Origin: DUZB01 sp964407525
GTDB taxonomy: Bacteria > Desulfobacterota > DSM-4660 > Desulfatiglandales > Desulfatiglandaceae
DNA: 35,132 nt
NCBI GenBank assembly: GCA_964407525.1
Contig: CAYOWC010000017.1
Coordinates: 1 to 35,132 of the forward strand
Direction of reading: 5' to 3'
The position numbers and the translations under genes were made by a program. Each line of letters starts with the position of its first letter. Positions within the stretch are counted from its first letter, which is position 1. The notes under the pieces were generated by a model. The model searched no databases and was not told the origin of the DNA. It worked only from the letters and a program-made list of their open reading frames with translations. Positions 16,004 through 24,597 of this stretch are shown one piece after another.

Positions 16004-16485
16004 TGCTGGTGCTGGGGGTCGATCCCGGCTCAAGGGTCACCGGTTTCGGGCTGGTTGAGAAAAAAAATAATGAGTTAATCCACATTCATTCTGGAATGAT
16101 CAAATCTCCCGGAAAAAGCCCATTCTATCAGAGAATTCATAAAATTTTCCAAACCATGGTCGAAATAATGGGCCATTACCAGCCCCAGGAACTGGCCATT
16201 GAGGATATGTTTTATGCCAAGAATGCCCAGAGTTCACTCAAACTGGGTCATGCAAGGGGCGCTGTTCTCATTGCCGCTGTCCACTGTGGTATCCCCATCT
16301 TTGAGTACTCCCCTTTAGAAATCAAAAAATCGGTAGTGGGATACGGAAGGGCCGACAAAGAGCAGGTTCAGTCCATGGTCAAAATTATTCTGAGAATGAA
16401 CACCATTCTGTCCCTGGATACATCCGACGCCCTTGCAACAGCCATTTGTCACATAAACTGGTCGAGATATGAATCGGTGAAATAA
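16003..16485 (+). CDS. ruvC: Holliday junction endonuclease RuvC
   Basis: Resolves Holliday junctions as a dimer acting with RuvAB. The 160-residue protein keeps all four acidic active-site residues at the expected places: Asp7 (GVDPGS), Glu67 (LAIEDMF), Asp139 and Asp142 (LDTSDALA). It is slightly shorter than the E. coli enzyme (173) because of a trimmed C-terminus. Start and stop each overlap the neighbouring genes by one base, so translation is probably coupled through yebC-ruvC-ruvA. Confidence 0.96.
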   Translation: MLVLGVDPGSRVTGFGLVEKKNNELIHIHSGMIKSPGKSPFYQRIHKIFQTMVEIMGHYQPQELAIEDMFYAKNAQSSLKLGHARGAVLIAAVHCGIPIFEYSPLEIKKSVVGYGRADKEQVQSMVKIILRMNTILSLDTSDALATAICHINWSRYESVK

Positions 16486-17087
16486 TGATTGCACTGCTGA
16501 ACGGAAAGCTGCTGACAAAAACAACCCAGACTATTGTCGTCGATGTTGCCGGAGTAGGGTTTGAGGTTTTCATCCCTCTTTCGACCTTTTATGCACTCCC
16601 TGAGTTACACGACAGGGTGACCCTCCGGATATATACCCATATCAGGACAGATACCCTCACCCTTTTCGGGTTCCATACTGCGCTGGAAAAAAGGCTATTC
16701 CTTATGCTCATCTCCGTTTCAGGGATTGGCCCCAAGCTGGGCCTGAACGTCCTTTCAGGAATAGGGCCACAGGATCTGCTCCAGGCCATGGCTGGAAGCG
16801 ACGCTGCAAGGCTTCAAGCCATTCCCGGAGTGGGAAAAAAGACTGCGGAGAGAATCGCCCTCGAATTGAAAGACCGGGCTTCAAAAGCCTTGGGCGACCT
16901 GGACCTGACACCCGACCGCCTGATCGAGGCAGAAGACAAACATATGATGGAAGATGCTGTTTCCGCCCTTACAAACCTGGGGTATACACCCAAAGCAGCC
17001 AAACCGGCCATTGAAAAGGCACGAATCAAGACAGGCGAAATGACTCTTGAAGCCTTGATCAGGGAGGCCTTGAAGCTTCTGGCCTGA
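16485..17087 (+). CDS. ruvA: Holliday junction branch-migration subunit RuvA
   Basis: Tetrameric DNA-binding subunit that seats the Holliday junction for the RuvB motors. The 200-residue protein has the N-terminal OB-fold, two helix-hairpin-helix segments (SVSGIGPKLGLNVLSGI and IPGVGKKTAERIALELKDR) and a C-terminal three-helix RuvB-binding domain after a flexible linker (about 150-200). Its start overlaps the ruvC stop by one base. ruvB follows after 11 bases. Confidence 0.96.
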   Translation: MIALLNGKLLTKTTQTIVVDVAGVGFEVFIPLSTFYALPELHDRVTLRIYTHIRTDTLTLFGFHTALEKRLFLMLISVSGIGPKLGLNVLSGIGPQDLLQAMAGSDAARLQAIPGVGKKTAERIALELKDRASKALGDLDLTPDRLIEAEDKHMMEDAVSALTNLGYTPKAAKPAIEKARIKTGEMTLEALIREALKLLA

Positions 17088-17098
17088 CAGCAGGAAAT

Positions 17099-18127
17099 AT
17101 GGACGAAAGAATCATAGACCCGGAACTCCAGCCGGATGAAATCCCTTCCGAGATCAGCCTGAGACCCCAATCGCTGGATGAATATATCGGCCAGGCGGAG
17201 TTGAAGAGAAATCTCAGGATTTTTATCGAAGCCGCCAAAGGAAGATCCGAAGCCCTGGATCACGTCCTTTTTCATGGCAGTCCGGGTCTGGGCAAGACTT
17301 CTTTAGCCAATATTATATCGAAGGAACTGCAGGTCAACATAAAGAGCACCTCGGGACCTGTCATTGAAAAATCAGGGGATCTCGCGGCAATTCTCACAAG
17401 TCTTCAGCCCAAGGATGTCCTGTTTATTGATGAGATTCACCGTCTCAACCACGTGGTGGAAGAGATCCTCTATCCAGCCATGGAAGACTATGCACTGGAT
17501 ATCATTATCGGGCAGGGACCCTCGGCAAAAACCATGAAAATTCCCCTGCCCCCGTTCACGCTGGTCGGTGCAACAACAAGGGCAGGGCTATTAACGCCCC
17601 CATTGAGAGACCGCTTCGGCGTTATTCTCCGGGTCGAATTTTATAGCCCGGAAGATCTTCACAAGATCGTTGCACGCTCCGCAAAGCTCCTTAACATAGA
17701 AACAAAAAAGGAAGGCGCTTTTGAGATTGCCAGAAGGGCCCGCGGAACCCCCAGAATTGCCAACAGACTGTTGCGAAGAGTGAGGGATTTTGCCCAGGTC
17801 GAGGCCGATGGCGTCATCACCCGTGAAGTAGCAAACCTGGGGCTCAATATGCTTGAGGTTGACGATAAAGGACTGGATAAAATGGATCGTCACATCCTTC
17901 AAACCATCATCGAAAAATTTGATGGGGGTCCCATCGGACTGAGCAGTCTGTCAGCCGCCATAGGGGAAGAAAAAGACACCATTGAAGACGTTTATGAACC
18001 GTTCCTGATTCAAAATGGATTCCTCAAAAGAACGTCTCAGGGAAGGGTCGCCACAAGATTGGGCTACCTTCATCTGGGAATAGATATAACAGAAAGAACG
18101 GGTCCGGTTCAAAAACAATTATTTTGA
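17099..18127 (+). CDS. ruvB: Holliday junction branch-migration ATPase RuvB
   Basis: Hexameric AAA+ motor that drives branch migration with RuvA. The 342-residue protein has the N-terminal RPQSLDEYIGQ segment, Walker A HGSPGLGKTSLA (Ser-Pro where Pro-Pro is usual), Walker B VLFIDEIHRL, sensor 1 GATTRAG, the arginine finger region PPLRDRFG, and a C-terminal winged helix (RTSQGRVATRLGYLHLG). A weak AGGAAA site precedes the ATG. The stop lies 20 bases before the preferred hisS start. Confidence 0.96.
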   Translation: MDERIIDPELQPDEIPSEISLRPQSLDEYIGQAELKRNLRIFIEAAKGRSEALDHVLFHGSPGLGKTSLANIISKELQVNIKSTSGPVIEKSGDLAAILTSLQPKDVLFIDEIHRLNHVVEEILYPAMEDYALDIIIGQGPSAKTMKIPLPPFTLVGATTRAGLLTPPLRDRFGVILRVEFYSPEDLHKIVARSAKLLNIETKKEGAFEIARRARGTPRIANRLLRRVRDFAQVEADGVITREVANLGLNMLEVDDKGLDKMDRHILQTIIEKFDGGPIGLSSLSAAIGEEKDTIEDVYEPFLIQNGFLKRTSQGRVATRLGYLHLGIDITERTGPVQKQLF

Positions 18128-18129
18128 AG

Positions 18130-18136
18130 AAGGGAG
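18130..18136 (+). promoter_or_regulatory. Ribosome binding site deciding the hisS start
   Basis: AAGGGAG, 11 bases before a TTG at 18148. The alternative TTG at 18124 overlaps the ruvB stop but has no such site and would add eight residues not typical of the family. Confidence 0.55.
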
Positions 18137-18147
18137 ACGGAAAACGT

Positions 18148-19410
18148 TTGGAATTTCAGAGCATAAAAGGTTTTAAAGATATTTTGCCGGGGGAAAGCAT
18201 AATCTGGCAGGAATTGGCGACGGAGGTGAGAAAAAAGTTTTCCACCTTTGGATTTAAGGAAATAAAGACACCAATTCTTGAACGGACCGAACTTTTCAGC
18301 CGCGGCATCGGCCAGGAAACGGATATCGTATCGAAAGAAATGTACTCTTTTAAGGATAGTAAAGGACGGGGTCTCACACTCAGACCGGAGGCCACCGCAT
18401 CCGTTGTAAGGGCCTACATTCAGAACAGGCTTTACCAGGCCTTCCCCGTTCAGAAGCTCTACAATATCGGTCCCATGTTCAGGCACGAACGCCCCCAGAA
18501 AGGGAGATTCAGACAGTTTCACCAGATTGATGCCGAGCTGTTCGGGGATTCCGGTCCCAAAAGCGATGCGGAAATCATTCTGATGGCCGTTTCCCTTCTT
18601 GAAGATCTGCCCCTGGGCGAACTCGCCCTGCATGTTAATTCCTTAGGGTGTCCTGAATGTCGCCCAGCGTACAAGGAAATGCTCAAAGATTATCTACGGG
18701 ACAAAACAGATACCCTTTGCGTGGAATGTACCAAGAGGCTGGATACGAACCCCTTGCGGATATTGGACTGCAAAATAGAAACCTGCAAAGAAGTCGTTAC
18801 CGATGCGCCGATAATCGACCGTTTCCTTTGCCGGGAATGCAACGAGCATTTTCATCGTTTGCAGGAATATCTCAATGGGTATGGAGTACCATATATTCTG
18901 AACCCTAAACTTGTCAGAGGGTTGGACTATTACAACAGGACCACTTTTGAAATCCAGACAGGGCTTCTCGGTGCACAGAACGCGGTAGCCGGGGGCGGAA
19001 GGTACGATGGCCTCGTTAAACTTCTCGGAGGACCTGACCATGCGGCCATCGGTTTTGCCATCGGCATGGAAAGGATTATAGCCTTGATGGAAATGAACAG
19101 GAAGTTCGAAGAAAAAAAGCCCGATCTTTTCATTGCCGCTTTGGGAGATGCTGCAGATCGGGCCTCATTCGTCTGGGCCGGCAAACTGAGAGAATCGGGT
19201 TTCTGGGTTGAGTTGGATTACGGACTGCACGGCCTTAAGTCCCAAATGAAGAAAGCCGGTCGCCTCCAGGCCGGCAAAGTACTGATCGTAGGTGATGAGG
19301 AAATGGAATCGGGGAAAGGCATCTTGAGAGATATGGCGGTCAAAAACCAGATCGAACTGGATCTTGAAAATATTGTGTCTGTTTTGGAGGGAATCTTAAA
19401 GAATGGATAA
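18148..19410 (+). CDS. hisS: Histidyl-tRNA synthetase
   Basis: Class II synthetase charging tRNA-His. From the TTG at 18148 it has 420 residues, beginning L-E-F-Q-S-I-K-G-F-K-D-I-L-P-G, the usual N-terminal pattern. Motif 2 reads MFRHERPQKGRFRQFHQIDAE, the histidine-specific strand is GLDYYNRTTFEI, and motif 3 surroundings include GGGRYDGL and GFAIGMERI. A C-terminal anticodon-binding domain follows. A TTG at 18124 would extend it by eight residues. The insertion domain carries several cysteines (CPEC, CVEC, CKIETC, CREC), suggesting a zinc-stabilised insert. The 3' end overlaps aspS by 8 bases. Confidence 0.93.
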   Translation: MEFQSIKGFKDILPGESIIWQELATEVRKKFSTFGFKEIKTPILERTELFSRGIGQETDIVSKEMYSFKDSKGRGLTLRPEATASVVRAYIQNRLYQAFPVQKLYNIGPMFRHERPQKGRFRQFHQIDAELFGDSGPKSDAEIILMAVSLLEDLPLGELALHVNSLGCPECRPAYKEMLKDYLRDKTDTLCVECTKRLDTNPLRILDCKIETCKEVVTDAPIIDRFLCRECNEHFHRLQEYLNGYGVPYILNPKLVRGLDYYNRTTFEIQTGLLGAQNAVAGGGRYDGLVKLLGGPDHAAIGFAIGMERIIALMEMNRKFEEKKPDLFIAALGDAADRASFVWAGKLRESGFWVELDYGLHGLKSQMKKAGRLQAGKVLIVGDEEMESGKGILRDMAVKNQIELDLENIVSVLEGILKNG

Positions 19411-21214
19411 ACACGGAAAACAACCAATAGAACCCATTGGAGACTGGAAGCGCACCCATGACTGCGGGGGACTGCGAAAAGAGCATGTGGGAAATGAAGT
19501 CATTCTCATGGGATGGGTAAACAGCAGAAGAGATCTTGGCAACCTGATTTTTATCGACCTGCGCGACAGGGAAGGAATTACCCAGGTGGTCCTTGATCCG
19601 CAGAGCAACCCGGAAGCCCATGAAAGGGCTCATATACTGAGGAATGAATGGGTCGTGGCAGTCAAGGGAGAAGTATCCTTGCGGCTGAAAGGACAGGAAA
19701 ATACCGGACTATCTACCGGCGACATAGAATTGAATGTTTCGGAGCTGAAAATTCTCAACCGGACGCAGACCCCTCCTTTTCAAGTGGATGGCGCAGTGGA
19801 CGCTTCTGAAACATTGCGGTTGAAATACAGGTATCTGGAATTGAGAAGGCCTCAGATGTACCACAATTTCAGGAAAAGGCATCTCATCGGATCGTGCATT
19901 AGGAATTTTCTGGATCGTCTGGGATTTATCGAAGTAGAAACCCCGATCCTCACCAAGAGCACTCCGGAAGGGGCACGGGATTACCTGGTCCCGAGCCGTG
20001 TAAACCAAGGGATGTTTTACGCCCTTCCACAGTCTCCTCAGCTGTTCAAACAGCTGCTCATGATGGCCGGGTTTGACCGCTACTACCAGATCGTTCGGTG
20101 TTTCAGAGATGAAGACCTCAGATCTGATCGCCAACCTGAATTCACCCAGGTCGACCTTGAGATGGCTTTTGTCCATGAAAACGACGTGATGGATATTTTC
20201 GAAAAAATGATGATACAACTTTTTGAAGAGATTCTCGACGTTCAGATTTCCTCGCCTATTGTCCGGATCACCTACAATGAAGCCATGGCCCGTTTTGGAA
20301 CAGACAGGCCGGATATGCGGTTCGATATGGAACTGAAAGATCTATCTGCCATAGCCGAAAGATCCGATTTCAAGGTATTCAAAGGGGCTATTGAGGCCGG
20401 AGGAGCCGTAAAAGCCATCTGCGTCAAAGGAGGTGCCCAGGCCTATTCCAGGAAAGCTTTGGATGGGCTGATCTCCTTGGTTCAGACCGCGGGGGCAAAA
20501 GGACTTGCGTGGATCAAAATAAAAGACAAAGGAGAATGGCAGTCGTCCATCGCCAAGTTCTTTTCTGAAGACAACAAACGTTCCATCAACGAAGCAATGG
20601 ATGCCCAATCCGGCGATTTGATCCTCATTGTAGCAGATCAACTAAAGATCGCAAACGAGGCCCTCAGCGTACTCAGGCTTACAGTGGCAAAACAACAGGA
20701 CTTCATCCACAGTGGTGAATATGCCTTTGCCTGGGTCACCGAATTTCCCCTGCTGGAATACGACGAGGAGGGAAAAAGATTTGCAGCTGTTCACCACCCG
20801 TTTACCTCCCCTTTTGAGGATGACCTGAATCTGCTTGATGAAGCACCTTCAAAAGTCAGGGCCCGGGCCTACGACCTGGTTTTAAATGGTTCGGAAATAG
20901 GGGGAGGAAGCATAAGGATTCACAGCACTGACCTACAGGAGAAAATTTTTCACACCTTGGGAATTTCACCGGAGGAAGCACAATCCAAGTTTGGGTTTCT
21001 GCTGGATGCTTTGAAATACGGAGCCCCTCCTCACGGGGGCATGGCGCTAGGCTTTGATCGTCTCGTGGCAATCATGACCGGCGCTGAATCCATAAGAGAA
21101 GTCATTGCATTTCCTAAAACAACAAGCGCCGCTTGTCTTCTTTCAGAAGCCCCGTCCAAGGTTGCCTTGGAGCAGTTGAAAGAGTTGGGGCTTCGGGTGG
21201 AATCAGACTTGTAA
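19403..21214 (+). CDS. aspS: Aspartyl-tRNA synthetase
   Basis: Class IIb synthetase charging tRNA-Asp. The 603-residue bacterial-type protein has an N-terminal OB-fold anticodon domain (VILMGWVNSRRDLGNLIFIDLRDREG), the catalytic core with motif 2 (C-F-R-D-E-D-L-R-S-D-R-Q-P-E-F-T-Q-V-D), the bacterial GAD insertion (about 295-430), and motif 3 (GGMALGFDRLVAIMTG). Whether it also charges tRNA-Asn cannot be read from motifs alone. It overlaps hisS by 8 bases and is the last gene of the housekeeping run. Confidence 0.96.
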   Translation: MDKHGKQPIEPIGDWKRTHDCGGLRKEHVGNEVILMGWVNSRRDLGNLIFIDLRDREGITQVVLDPQSNPEAHERAHILRNEWVVAVKGEVSLRLKGQENTGLSTGDIELNVSELKILNRTQTPPFQVDGAVDASETLRLKYRYLELRRPQMYHNFRKRHLIGSCIRNFLDRLGFIEVETPILTKSTPEGARDYLVPSRVNQGMFYALPQSPQLFKQLLMMAGFDRYYQIVRCFRDEDLRSDRQPEFTQVDLEMAFVHENDVMDIFEKMMIQLFEEILDVQISSPIVRITYNEAMARFGTDRPDMRFDMELKDLSAIAERSDFKVFKGAIEAGGAVKAICVKGGAQAYSRKALDGLISLVQTAGAKGLAWIKIKDKGEWQSSIAKFFSEDNKRSINEAMDAQSGDLILIVADQLKIANEALSVLRLTVAKQQDFIHSGEYAFAWVTEFPLLEYDEEGKRFAAVHHPFTSPFEDDLNLLDEAPSKVRARAYDLVLNGSEIGGGSIRIHSTDLQEKIFHTLGISPEEAQSKFGFLLDALKYGAPPHGGMALGFDRLVAIMTGAESIREVIAFPKTTSAACLLSEAPSKVALEQLKELGLRVESDL

Positions 21215-21371
21215 GAACCAAGAAACCGAGGCGCCAGGATTCAGTGCCTACTATTTTGATTTTTTTATCAAAAAATGGTTACTCTGTCTTCTCCGTACCT
21301 CTGTGGCGATTTTTTTTTAGCCGCGCAGGCTTCAATTTTTCTTGAAAAAGCAGATTTCGTGTCCATATTAC

Positions 21372-21400
21372 TTGACAATCAAAAAACAGTCGGGCATAAA
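21372..21400 (+). promoter_or_regulatory. Candidate sigma-70-type promoter of the PxxKW gene
   Basis: A perfect TTGACA at 21372-21377 is followed after 17 bases by CATAAA (21395-21400), a fair -10 element. It lies 86 bases before the small gene at 21487. The rest of the aspS/PxxKW interval (21215-21371) holds a dispersed CACAGAG-type repeat on the reverse strand, near 21278-21303. Confidence 0.5.
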
Positions 21401-21486
21401 ACCGGCCATTGAGAGTACCCTTGGAAACAATACCGGTTCGTAAAAGAGATAAATAACAATACGATTTCAGAAAGGACGTAATTAAA

Positions 21487-21759
21487 ATGGTTTGTACAAC
21501 CGTAAAAGAGGGACAGGAATGTTCCTTTATGGAAAAAGCAGGCTGTGGTTTTAACGGCGGAACCTGTCATATCATCATAGAAAAGTGCGAAGGCTGCCAG
21601 AAAGCAACAGAATATCCTTCCGGGAAATATTGTCTCGTATTCCCTGATCCAACTGCAAAATGGCGATTAGGCGACTGCAACATGGCAACCCATGTGAAGA
21701 AGGAAGAGAAAAAGGCAGGAAAAGTCAATCCTATAAAGGCGTCTAAGCGCGGTCGATAG
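21487..21759 (+). CDS. PxxKW-family small cysteine-rich protein
   Basis: A 90-residue protein with eight cysteines (3, 12, 20, 27, 34, 37, 49, 64) and the motif PTAKW (55-59) in FPDPTAKWRLGDC, matching the small cysteine-rich PxxKW family found mainly in Desulfobacterota. The cysteine spacing, including C-x2-C at 34-37, suggests metal or iron-sulfur binding, but no function is established that I know of. There is no signal peptide; the C-terminus is very basic (K/R-rich from 71). It is a single gene, with the candidate promoter at 21372 and a hairpin terminator at 21802. AGAAAGGA precedes the ATG. Confidence 0.88.
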   Translation: MVCTTVKEGQECSFMEKAGCGFNGGTCHIIIEKCEGCQKATEYPSGKYCLVFPDPTAKWRLGDCNMATHVKKEEKKAGKVNPIKASKRGR

Positions 21760-21801
21760 ACTGTTCTCCCGAGAATAATTCCCTGACAAGAAGGAAAGAA
21801 T

Positions 21802-21833
21802 CCCTCAAAGAAATGAGGGCGGTGCATTTTTTT
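21802..21833 (+). terminator. Rho-independent terminator of the PxxKW gene
   Basis: Stem CCCTCA (21802-21807) with TGAGGG (21814-21819), followed after a short spacer by seven T (21827-21833). It starts 42 bases after the stop codon. Confidence 0.55.
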
Positions 21834-21893
21834 ATCTTGCCGGGGAAAGCCCTGCATGAATCAAAGATAAAGCATCTGCTCGTTACTGCGTAT

Positions 21894-21922
21894 GCTCTGT
21901 GAGAGAGGCTTGCAGCCTCGAC
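21894..21922 (+). repeat. Dispersed hairpin repeat GCTCTGTGAGAGAGGCTT
   Basis: 29 bases matching 33413-33441 with two mismatches. The core GAGGCT-TGC-AGCCTC is a 6-bp hairpin. Apart from this copy and the two terminators, the interval 21760-22105 holds no gene. Confidence 0.65.
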
Positions 21923-21988
21923 TTGCGGGTTTGAGGGGATTTTCAGACTGGGTCTAAAAACCGCTTCAATAATTTACACTTTCTCGGA

Positions 21989-22049
21989 AAAAAGAATAAA
22001 AGGCCTACGGCTAAACTCCTCAGGCAAAAGCTTTTGGAGTTAATCCGTA
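21989..22049 (-). terminator. Candidate terminator of the giant secreted-protein gene
   Basis: On the minus strand the stem TACGG/CCGTA plus AACTCC/GGAGTT (22006-22049) is followed by a T-rich run (GGCCTTTTATTCTTTTTT). It lies 57 bases beyond the stop at 22106. The stem has two internal mismatches and a 16-base loop, so strength is moderate. Confidence 0.45.
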
Positions 22050-22105
22050 AAGATTTTATAACGAAAAAGTATAAACTGCTTTTTGGCTTTTTTAAAAAAT
22101 GCCCC

Positions 22106-24170
22106 CTACTCCTGTATTATACTCACCACGGCCCCTTCTTCTACGTGGATACCGCTCTGCATATTCACTATTGGTGCAATGAAAGTGACGACGGCGTCTC
22201 TTTCTATGGTTACCCCGTTTCCAATTGTAATGGATTCGGTACCGACACATTCGCATACGGTATCAAAGGTAAACGTTGTGTCCTGAATCACCACAGTATC
22301 ACCGGAACACGCAGGACAGTCACGAATCGCTGTTATTACAATATTATCATAGTGCAATTCACCACCGCTGCCTTCGGCATTGTGTAAATGATTCCCCAGA
22401 AAAACCGTGTTAAATGGGCGGGGATCAAAAGGAACGCCGTTGTTCTCATAGAAAATGGTCCCCGTATCCCTTTCTGTAACAAGTAAGTCTACCGTTTTCG
22501 TGCTATAATCAAAATAGAATCGAAACGAATACCATTTGTTCTTATCGGCTGCTGGAGTTACCCATAAATTGGCAAGTCCGTCATTGAAGCTGTAACTGGA
22601 GTCCCAATTAGACGAGATATGCCAAAGGTTGTCGGGACCACCAGGCACCAAAGCATCCTCCTCTCCAAAGCAGATGGCCATGTGCTGGCCCCACGTCATG
22701 TATTTGGTATTAAGATCAACCTGCACCACAAAAGACTGGTTTACCATTCTCTGGAATTGAGGGGTTATGGCATACCTGTGGATGTTCTGTTCATCGTATA
22801 TATGTTCTATTTCGTATATGCCCGCTGACTCGTTCCATTGAAATCTGTGATCACCTATCCCTTCGTAGAAAGTGAAAATCGGTTCTCCTGAAAAATCTTC
22901 AAAATAAACCAATTCTGCGATGGGATCTAACTGAAAATCCTTCCCCGTAACCGTTTGCCCGACATTAACCGTAATCGTTTGTGCACCATTACACTCGATC
23001 GAACTCAAGGGAAATCCCCACCATTCATTAAGATAGACGGTCCCGTTGTTTGATGTTCGCAGGAAATACGTACCGGCGGGAAAACCGCTCAGGGAATAGT
23101 CTCCAGAGGGGTTTGTGCCCGCACCTGTAATATAGATCGCTGAACCGCACGGATCACCCGTGTAAAGCGACACGATAACTCCCGGAGCAGCCGTACTACC
23201 GTCATTCTGGTACACCGTCCCGGAGATGATGGCTCCCGAATTCAACTGAAAATCCTTTCCCGTAACCGTTTCGCCGACACCCACAGTGATCGATTCCGCA
23301 TCGCCGCAGTCCAGGGAACTCGAACCCGATCCCCACCATTCATTCAGATAGATCGTTCCGTTGTTCGATGTCCGAAGATAATACGTACCCGATGGAAAGC
23401 CCGTCAGGGTATAGATCCCAGAGGAGTTGGTGCCCGCACCTGTAACGTAGCTCGCTGAACCGCAAGGGTTGCCCGTGTACAGGCTAACGATCACTCCGGT
23501 GGCAGGCGTAATACCGTCGCTCTGATAAACCGTACCCGAGATGATCGACCCGGAATTCAGTTGAAAATCCTTCCCCGCAACCGTTTCACCTACTCCTACA
23601 GTGATCGATTCCGCACCGCCGCAGTCCAGGGAGCTCGAACCCGATCCCCACCATTCGTTCAGATAGATCGTTCCGTTGTTCGATGTCCGAAGATAATACG
23701 TACCCGCAGGAAATCCGGTCAGGGTATAGATTCCGGAGGAGTTGGTGCCCGCCCCTGTAACATAGCTCGCTGAACCACACGGGTCGCCCGTGTACAGGCT
23801 CACAATAACGCCCGTTGCCGGTGTCACACCGTCACTCTCGTACACTGTCCCGGTGATGATCGACCCGGAATTTAATTGAAAATCCTTTCCCGTAACTGTT
23901 TCTCCGACTCCGACCGTAATGGTTTGTGCGTCAATACAGTCAAGCGAACTCAAGCCGGATGCCCACCATTCATTCAAATAGATGGTTCCGTTGTTCGCTG
24001 TTCGCAGGGTATACGTTCCCGCGGGAAAATCGGTGAGAGAGTAGACCCCCGAGGAATTTGTTCCCGCCCCTGTAACATAGGAGGGGGAACCACACGGATC
24101 ACCCGTGTACAGACACACAATAACGCCCGTTGCCGGTGTCACACCGTCACTCTCGTACACTGTCCCGGTG
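22106..24170 (-). CDS. Giant repeat-rich secreted protein, C-terminal part (5' end at gap)
   Basis: C-terminal portion of the gene that begins at 32249; its 5' end is cut by gap 2. It carries the last four array units, the first of them incomplete at the gap. Each is 105 residues of pattern I-I-S-G-T-V-Y-x-S-D-G ... SLYTGDPCGS ... GAGTNSSG ... F-P-A-G-T-Y ... GTIYLNEWW ... VGVGETVTGKDFQLNSG, resembling carboxypeptidase regulatory-like (beta-sandwich) modules, with conserved Cys pairs. Then comes a lectin-like jelly-roll of about 210 residues (from about 415; D-N-L-W-H-I-S-S-N and K-W-Y-S-F-R-F-Y-F-D-Y segments). The last 45 residues (VTIERDAVVTFIAP ... GIHVEEGAVV) resemble the short coathanger-stack ends of secreted proteins. 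No PEP-CTERM, LPxTG or membrane anchor is seen. Collapsing the gap overlap and removing the 11-bp duplication joins it in frame to the upstream part. Confidence 0.85.
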
Positions 24171-24325
24171 NNNNNNNNNNNNNNNNNNNNNNNNNNNNNN
24201 NNNNNNNNNNNNNNNNNNNNNNNNNNNNNNNNNNNNNNNNNNNNNNNNNNNNNNNNNNNNNNNNNNNNNNCACAATAACGCCCGTTGCCGGTGTCACACC
24301 GTCACTCTCGTACACTGTCCCGGTG
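24116..24325. other. Assembly gap 2 flanked by an exact 55-bp overlap
   Basis: The 55 bases before the gap (24116-24170) are identical to the 55 bases after it (24271-24325). A 55-base end overlap is what a de Bruijn assembly with k=55 would leave. Removing 155 bases (100 N plus one copy) gives a repeat unit of exactly 315 bases and makes the frames on both sides agree. Confidence 0.85.
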
Positions 24326-24597
24326 ATGATCGACCCGGAATTTAATTGAAAATCCTTTCCCGTAACTGTTTCTCCGACTCCGACCGTAATGGTTTGTGCG
24401 TCAATACAGTCAAGCGAACTCAAGCCGGATGCCCACCATTCATTCAAATAGATGGTTCCGTTGTTCGCTGTTCGCAGGGTATACGTTCCCGCGGGAAAAC
24501 CGGTGAGAGAGTAGACCCCCGAGGAAGTTGTTCCCGCCCCTGTAACATAGGAGGGGAAGCCACACGGATCACCTGTGTACAGGCTGTGTACAGGCAC
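24271..24597 (-). other. Orphaned coding segment of the giant gene between gap and frameshift
   Basis: This stretch reads in a third frame (LYTGDPCGFPSYVTGAGTTS ... GKDFQLNSGS, then GTVYESDGVTPATGVIV into the gap). It is most of one array unit and the start of the next. It is in frame with neither neighbour as assembled, but becomes continuous with both once the 55-bp overlap is merged and one 11-bp copy is removed. Confidence 0.8.

Noticed and set aside
24444..24584. Last ~47 residues of the N-terminal part of the giant protein (ACTQVIRVASPPM and on)
   Set aside because: Out-of-frame translation caused by the 11-bp duplication; the correct residues appear in another frame.
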